Assembly: GCA_036939975.1 (NCBI GenBank)
Contig: JALLPB010000929.1
Location: forward strand, 1-12,116
DNA length: 12,116 nt
Direction: 5' to 3'
From: Cyclostephanos tholiformis
Taxonomy: Eukaryota; Bacillariophyta; Thalassiosirophyceae; Thalassiosirales; Thalassiosiraceae
In this document: positions 7,245 through 12,116 of the stretch, in pieces
Position numbering within the stretch: the first letter of the stretch is position 1
Layout: every line of letters begins with the position of its first letter
Position numbers and translations under genes: made by a program
The notes under the pieces: generated by a model
Seen by the model: the letters and a program-made list of their open reading frames with translations, nothing else
What the model was told of the DNA's origin: nothing
Databases searched by the model: none

Positions 7245-10200
7245 TTAGTCTGAATTGTAAACATTGTAGCATGCATTAACACTGCTGCAATCAGCTTTGT
7301 TTGCATATGTGCACTTGGCAAAATTAAAGCAGCCTGATAATAGCCAAGAGAGGGACAATATTATGAGTAAGGGAGAAAACGAATGGGATGCATTCTCACA
7401 GACGGGCCTCACATTTGACTTCCTCGCACAACAGTTTACAATCTTCAGAGCCAAAAGTCAAGATATACGCATTGGAGCATTGTGATTCAATCTGATCAAC
7501 ATTTTTTTTGATCGCCGCGGTCGCCAGAGTGGTGCTTGTAGACACAGAATCAAACGTTGGCGCAGTATTTGATTTGGCTGAACCATCTTTAGCATACAAC
7601 TCTTCACATATATAATGATCGTCACATATAAGCTCGTGTATCTCGTAGCAGGAAAATTCACTCCTAAAACAACATTCATACTGGAAACACAGCTCTTTGC
7701 AAGTATCCCAATTTTGTTGCAGAGTGTGTGCATTGCAAACAGATTTAAACTCTTCAATTTCATCAATCGCCGCAGTCACCACAGTTGCCACAGTCGCCAT
7801 GGTAGTGCTTGCTGTCACTTCCACAGTTGAATTGAAACTTCCAAGAAAAAAACCTACGAGATTACATGATTCATACTCATTGCACCATTCCTTTTCCTGA
7901 AAATACAAAGCAAGACAGTGCAACCATATTACTGGAAAGCACAAAAAAGATAAATTGATTTCATCTGAATTACATACGAGAGTGTCTTACCATTTCATAG
8001 CATGAGTTTGTTGGAATATTTTCGAAACAGCATGCTCTCTGAGTGCATTTTTCTCGACATTCTAGGAACAACGCTTTATTTGAAGTTACGTCATTGTTGC
8101 ATAGATCATTGATGGATACCGAATCTCTCAACTCGCCTCCAATAAGATTATGGCAAGCATAGTAATCGTTGCACACATCTTCTCCAAGAACATCAATGCA
8201 GCTACTATCGAGTGACGAGTGGGCCAAGCAGCACATTCTGGCTTCGCAGACCTTGTGACACTGGGATACCCACACATTATTGACTGGAGTATTATCAGGT
8301 GGAATGCAAGCATCGTTTACAAGTTTCTTAACCGCATACGGGTCAAACGAAGTCGAGGGAGGTTTCCAAGAATTGTAACGCGATACTAGTTGCTCGCAGA
8401 CTTGGTATGCTTCACATTCATCTGGGTAGGCATGAGAGCAATCGAAATCAGGCCCCACCGCGTCAGAAGAAAAACAACAAAGATAAGGTGCACATCTATT
8501 GTAGCATTGTTCTATACCCTCCAGTGTGTCTAATGATTCCGAGGAACAATCAGCTTCAATGCCCGCTTTAAATTCGTCTAAAGTCAGACCTTCGTCAATC
8601 TTAACGGCTTCGTCAATATCTAGGACTGATCCAGTATTGTCAGAGATCGATGTAGCAGACTCAGAATCAATCGTCGGCGCAGTGCTTAATTGCTCTTTTT
8701 CATCGTTCAAATGCAACTGTGCGCAAACGATGTGATCATTACATTTCGACAAGTTATGAGTTTCAAAGCATGACAATTCACTCCTAAAACGTCATTCATA
8801 ATGGGAATTTCGCTCATTACGAGCGTCTCAATGAAGAGTGGATATGGTGGAAATAGATTTGACTGATAGACTTACGTCATCTGGCTCAGAAATCTGAGAG
8901 CTATCATCATCACTGCAAGTCCCTATACTTATTTGCACATTATCTGAGAAAAAGAACATATTAACGCACTCGCATGATTTGAACTCTTCGCACCATTCTT
9001 TCTCCTGTTACGGCAGCGTGAAGTTGTCAGCTGAAATTAATATTAAGAGCAATCATTCAGTGACGTTTCAACAACTGCTGCTTACCATGTCATAACATGA
9101 AAACGCTGGGGTGCTTTCAAAGCAACATGATCTGTCCTTACACCTTTCTTCACACGCAGCATGCAGAGACGAATTTCGCACGACCGCAATAGTGCACACA
9201 TCATTAAGATCGCCAAACTTGTCTTCAATCTGTAAGGCACCTGTTACCTCGTGGCCACTGTCGTTGATCAAAATCTCGCAGGCACTAAACGCGTTGCACT
9301 CTTTCGTACCCACGGTAGCCCGACAGTTGCTCTCTATCTTTTCGTCGACCAGGCAGCAAAGTCTGGCGGCGCATAAAGAGTGACAACCCTCAACCCAGCT
9401 CTGGTCAATTAGGTATGGGTCGTCTGGCAGAGCACAGGCTTTCTCGATGGCATTGGCTATCTCGTCCAAATCAGTCGCAGCCGTATAAGTCAGTGGGTTC
9501 TGATCGGTGGGGGTAACGAGTCGCTCGCATGCTCGGTAGGCATTGCATGCCTCCACATGAGTGTTGGAACAATCATTGCCCGCCAATACTGGATCGTTGG
9601 TGAAGCAGCAAAGGTGGGTTTGGCATCTGTTATGGCACTGCTGTATCCCCTCCAATGTTTTCAGAGACGTTTCGGAGCAAGTTGATTCTAATGCTGTGAG
9701 GAAGGCATCAACCTCCGCCTCCACTCCATCATTTTTTTTTGCCACATCTGCATCAGTCGAATCTGATTGTTGTTCCTCATCATCATATATGAATGAAGTA
9801 GTAGAGACGAGTGTCTCACAACCAGCATGGGCTAAGCAATTCTTACTGGGGTCATTTGCGCAGCCGTATGCTGATAAATTTGTTTCCAAAAGATTAAGAA
9901 GGACCACCTAGAAGGCTCAGACAATAGCACAAAGAGAATTACAGCAAACGGCTCACCTCCACTGTCAAAACAGCACAAACTGTCTTTGCACAATTTTTGA
10001 CACATCTTACGACCTGATACCAAACTCAGGGAATCTTCCGAGCACACTTCGTCAATCGTCTTCGCCAATTCGAACAGCTCCTCTGTAGATTCTTGACTCG
10101 GATACAAAACTCCGCACTGCTTATAGTCGCCGCAGATCAGGTGTCCCAACTGCACGTCGTCACACTTATACTCTGACGAGAAGCAGCAGTGGGCAGGCTG

Positions 10201-11831
10201 ACACACGTTGCTGCACTCCAGCGCGCCAAATTGCGCGATATACTCGGCCTTGCACACGCTTGTGATGTCCAATTCATACGTGACGTCCGGGGTGTTCCAA
10301 CCCTCGGCATCTTTCAGGTGATTCAGATGCTCGCAGGAGCCATATTGCTGACAGAAGCCGACGTTTGACGAGCAGGAGTCAACATAGCTCATCGGGCTAT
10401 CGTTGCCGAAATGCTCGCGGAATAGCTGTTCAATTGGCGGGTAGGTATCGGACACGTAGCAGCAAGCCCCTGGCTTGCAGGCCTCAATGCACGAGACGGG
10501 GGGATTAATGTTGGCCGAATTGCACTGAAGCATGACCGTATTCGCGACCGTGTTGTTATCGGTCCCATCCGACGACGAAACGGCGTGTCCGGTCCCTCTC
10601 CAGCTCAATGAGACAGCCAAGCACGGCGCTTCGTACAAGTCGCAATACTCGTAATCGGTCACCTCGCACTTGTACACGTCCGGATAGCAGCATCGCGACT
10701 TGAGACAAGCGTTGAAGCAATCGTTGAACCCCACCTGCGTCTGAAGATTATCGTACGAGCATGTTCGTTCCAAATTCCACGGCGGGTCCAGCTCGACCCT
10801 CGACGGCAGTCCCAACGGTCCCTCCGTGCTCGCGGAATCGTAGGTCCCGACGTTCAATTCCATGCCCATGCACGCGACTCGGTACTCGGCGCACACCGAC
10901 GCCTGATCCGCCCAGCAGCTGTTAACGTCGGTGGACGGTAGGGTGCAGCATGCCGCGTGGTCGCATTCCTCCCGACACTTCGTTCGACCGCATTCGGTGA
11001 TCCAATCGGTGCATATCTCACGGAGGTTCGCGAGCGGGGGCGGGATGATCCCCCCCCCCCCCCCTCGGAGGATGCCTCGGATGAAGACGAGACTTCGTCG
11101 GGAACGAAGGGACTCCCGTCCTGGGCGAGGATGTACCCGATGGAGGCCGCACAAAGAAGTATGACCGACAGGAGGAAGAGGTATACGAGCGCCATGAACG
11201 TTCGCCGGGCGCATTTGCCCTCCCCCCCCCCCTCGGACGACGGCGCGTGGCCACCCCCGATATTACGGGAGGCGGAGGTTGGATCCGCGGTGCAGCAGCC
11301 GAGGCAGCACTTGCACGCGAACCAATACTTAAGGTAGGCGCATACGAGTCCCCCGGGGTACCTGCGCGTTGGTGTTCGTCGCCTGTTCTTGCTGGGGGTG
11401 TTAACGCCGCGGAAGTAATCCCCCTCGCCGTAGCCCTCATCGTCGTCGTCGTCGTCGTCATATCCGAAGTGACGGGCGCGAGTTCCGCCGCCTCCTCTCC
11501 CCCCCCCACCCGCGTCGTCGTCGTCGTCGACGATGGTGATGGCACTCGATCCCTTCTTCCCGCCCCTCCCGCCATTCTCATTCGTGGTGGGCACGTCACG
11601 GTAGCCCCCATTCTTTGTCACCCCGCTCCTCCTGTTGCCCCCAACCCCACCGTTGCCGTTGGTGGTGGGGGTGACGGGATTGTCCGAATATGGGGGGAGG
11701 GACATCAAACCGTCGACGACGACATCGTCGTCGTCGTCGTCGTCGTTGAGGGCGGAGAGGGGGGCGCGCTCCAGGTCCCTGTAGCTCCCGCCACCGCCAC
11801 CACCACCGCCCCCACCCAATCCAAAGGGCAT
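7245..11831 (-). CDS. Multi-module cysteine-rich type II membrane protein (unnamed family), spliced
   Basis: I do not recognise this gene by name. Proposed exons on the minus strand are 11831-9957, 9870-9086, 9004-8876, 8716-7991 (start uncertain), 7896-7413 and 7333-7245, giving about 1,362 residues if one base is restored in the G run at 11064-11050. The ATG at 11831 is preceded in frame by a TAA 18 bases upstream and has an AACA context. Residues 1-160 are Gly-rich with Asp runs. Residues 162-183 hold a Cys cluster and 213-236 are a single hydrophobic helix after RR. A Ser/Glu/Gly linker follows, then 14 modules of 45-60 residues with eight cysteines each, typically C-x3-C-x4-CCF...C..Y..C..L. 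The N-terminal signal-anchor position implies a cytosolic N-terminus and a lumenal or extracellular tail. N-x-S/T sites (NNT, NDS, NSS, NST) agree with this. Cell-surface, silicalemma or matrix roles are only guesses. The splicing is well supported except at intron 3. Confidence 0.82.
7334..7412 (-). other. Intron 5 (79 bases) splitting the Cys pair of module 14
   Basis: The donor is AAAT|GTGAGG and the acceptor TTATCAG|GCTGC, in phase 1. T joins GC to make the first Cys of CCF, so the last module becomes CEEVK-CCFNFAKC. The unspliced frame would stop at EARL, without the Cys pair. The restored family motif is strong evidence that this intron is real. Confidence 0.9.
7897..7990 (-). other. 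Intron 4 (94 bases) inside Cys module 12
   Basis: The donor is GAAATG|GTAAGA and the acceptor ATTTTCAG|GAAAAG, in phase 0. The join SCYEM|EKEWC copies the arrangement of intron 2, about 1.1 kb upstream in the gene. Confidence 0.92.
8717..8875 (-). other. Intron 3, boundaries uncertain; contains a decayed half-module
   Basis: The donor GAC|GTAAGT is strong and phase 0. The nearest strong acceptor (TTTTAG, 8785-8784) would give a 91-base intron but an immediate TGA. The acceptor GCGCACAG at 8718-8717 keeps the frame and is used for the main call. A second in-frame option is a weaker donor GA|GTGCGT at 8969 with the 8784 acceptor (186 bases). That one would keep the conserved cysteines of SCFETHN and CNDHIVC. 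The intronic stretch 8829-8786 is homologous to coding sequence at 7709-7666. Confidence 0.5.
9005..9085 (-). other. Intron 2 (81 bases) inside Cys module 8
   Basis: The donor is ATG|GTAAGC and the acceptor TAACAG|GAGAAA, in phase 0. The join SCYDM|EKEWC restores the module's sixth-to-seventh cysteine spacing. The site is identical to that of intron 4 in the duplicated block. Confidence 0.9.
9871..9956 (-). other. Intron 1 (86 bases) inside Cys module 5
   Basis: The donor is GGAG|GTGAGC and the acceptor TTATCAG|CATACG. Phase 1 on both sides joins CCFDSG to AYGC, completing module 5 with its C...C..L tail. An alternative acceptor (CTTCTAG at 9909-9908) would introduce a stop in this phase, so it is rejected. 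Confidence 0.85.
11050..11064 (-). other. G15 homopolymer that breaks the reading frame
   Basis: On the minus strand GAG is followed by a run of G. Reading straight from the ATG, the frame leaves the run as GGA-TCA-TCC and ends at about 325 residues in an Arg-rich tail without modules. The Cys-module ectodomain begins in the frame GGG-ATC-ATC (I-I-P-P-P). One extra G, or two fewer, reconciles the two halves and also gives the correct phase at the next intron. A homopolymer sequencing or assembly error is the simplest explanation. A real slippage allele is possible. Confidence 0.85.
11194..11346 (-). other. Transmembrane helix and upstream cytosolic Cys cluster of the large gene
   Basis: Residues about 162-183 contain a short aromatic/Cys stretch ending in FACKCCLGCC, with seven cysteines in all. 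Residues 213-236 (start FMALVYLFLL) form one uninterrupted hydrophobic helix directly after basic KCARR. Basic residues on the N-terminal side and an acidic/Ser stalk after it favour N-in, C-out topology. Cysteines packed close to the cytosolic face of a helix are commonly S-acylated, which is inference here. There is no cleavable signal peptide, because about 210 hydrophilic residues come first. Confidence 0.75.
11440..11746 (-). repeat. Three GAC/GTC triplet runs encoding Asp stretches
   Basis: On the plus strand, CGT-type triplet runs lie at about 11440-11460, 11514-11530 and 11725-11746. On the coding strand they give Asp runs at residues 125-131, 102-106 and 30-36. Next to the last run, 11714-11723 and 11727-11736 are a perfect 10-base inverted repeat around ATC, because (CGA)n meets (GTC)n. 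These are coding microsatellites, likely length-variable, in the cytosolic acidic/Gly segment. Confidence 0.8.
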
Positions 11832-12116
11832 TGTTTTCTCAAATGCTTATTTACCTCGTAAGTTTTATTCACAAGTAAATATGGTTGGCGACGGAAATGC
11901 TGAATCTGCAGGTCTCTCTATGTAAGGTTTGAAGTCAATTTTGGCGGACTGAAAAAAAGGGCGGAGAGAGAAAAAAAAATAAAAAAAAAATAAGTAGTGG
12001 AGCGATCCCAAAAATAATTAATTATAAGGGAACAAGCCGGTAGGGCCTGGCCTGCGGCACAGGTTTCAGTTAACAATTGTTCGTTATTGTTTTTCTACTA
12101 TTAGTAGTAATACCAT
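11832..12116 (-). promoter_or_regulatory. Upstream region of the large gene: pyrimidine tract and possible 5' leader intron acceptor
   Basis: Reading the minus strand toward the ATG there is a TTATAATTAATTATT stretch (12027-12013), then long T/C runs ending CCCTTTTTTTCAG at 11949. The latter resembles a splice acceptor with a pyrimidine tract and could end an intron in the 5' leader. It could equally be promoter sequence. I found no other gene here. The TATA-like string is about 180 bases upstream of the ATG and weak evidence alone. Confidence 0.3.

Larger units (their letters stand above)
7766..9730 (-). repeat. Tandem duplication of a four-module block (modules 6-9 and 10-13)
   Basis: Module 6 (TLEGIQQCHNRC) pairs with module 10 (TLEGIEQCYNRC). 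Module 7 (WVEGCHSLC) pairs with module 11 (WVSQCHKVC). Module 8 (SCYDM|EKEWC) pairs with module 12 (SCYEM|EKEWC), and the linker after module 9 (STAPTIDSES) pairs with the linker after module 13 (NTAPTFDSVS). The offset is about 1.10-1.13 kb. The intron is at the same codon boundary in modules 8 and 12. The copies have diverged well below obvious full-length identity, so the event is not recent. Boundaries are approximate. Confidence 0.8.

Noticed and set aside
7388..7413. Reading the gene as ending at the TGA after KCEARL
   Set aside because: The GTGAGG donor and TTATCAG acceptor restore the CCF motif and a full last module, so this is an intron.
9068..9085. Gene end at the stop after SCYDMVSSSC
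   Set aside because: GTAAGC directly after ATG is a donor, and the downstream exon EKEWC completes the module exactly as in the duplicated copy.
11247..11861. 204-codon plus-strand open frame and other long frames opposite exon 1
   Set aside because: They are antisense shadows of the GC-rich Gly/Asp exon; Val and Pro runs mirror the Asp and Gly codons.

Overview
The window is eukaryotic nuclear DNA. The main gene is split by short GT-AG introns of 79 to 94 bases, uses poly(A)-type 3' signals, and is flanked by long AT-rich repeat-laden sequence. Protein-encoded Gly and Asp runs, very small introns and a decayed retroelement next door fit a centric diatom or other stramenopile. That assignment is inference from style, not from a marker gene.

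The right-hand 40% (about 7245-11831, minus strand) holds one large gene that I do not recognise by name. Conceptual splicing gives about 1,360 residues: a Gly/Asp-rich N-terminal region, a Cys cluster, one transmembrane helix, and then an ectodomain of 13 intact copies plus one damaged copy of an eight-cysteine module. The module is C-x(11-16)-C-x3-C-x4-CC-x(n)-C-x(n)-C-x5-C. It looks like a type II membrane protein with a secreted or lumenal disulfide-rich tail. Modules 6-9 and 10-13 are a tandem block duplication that copied an intron at the identical site. Two anomalies stand out. A 15-base G run puts the transmembrane part and the ectodomain in different frames. In module 9 the N-terminal half has lost its cysteines and now lies in sequence that must be spliced out.

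The left-hand 60% has no intact gene that I can support. It contains at least two relics. On the plus strand (2718-4482) is a broken gene with three degenerate protein repeats followed by a Zn(II)2Cys6-like cluster that keeps five of six cysteines, then an 85-base intron whose donor GT reads AT. On the minus strand (7078-6719) is a reverse-transcriptase relic (SLDIKDMY palm motif) in at least three frames, just downstream of the large gene's stop.

The rest is repeat DNA: a cluster of AAGAGGAA motifs (1601-1754), a TAAAATCA palindromic tract (1795-2090), a three-copy ~185-base tandem repeat (4618-5090), GGCTAT hexamers (5141-5232), and several C/G homopolymers and pyrimidine tracts. The genes do not form a pathway: the picture is one expressed gene at the edge of a repeat and relic zone.
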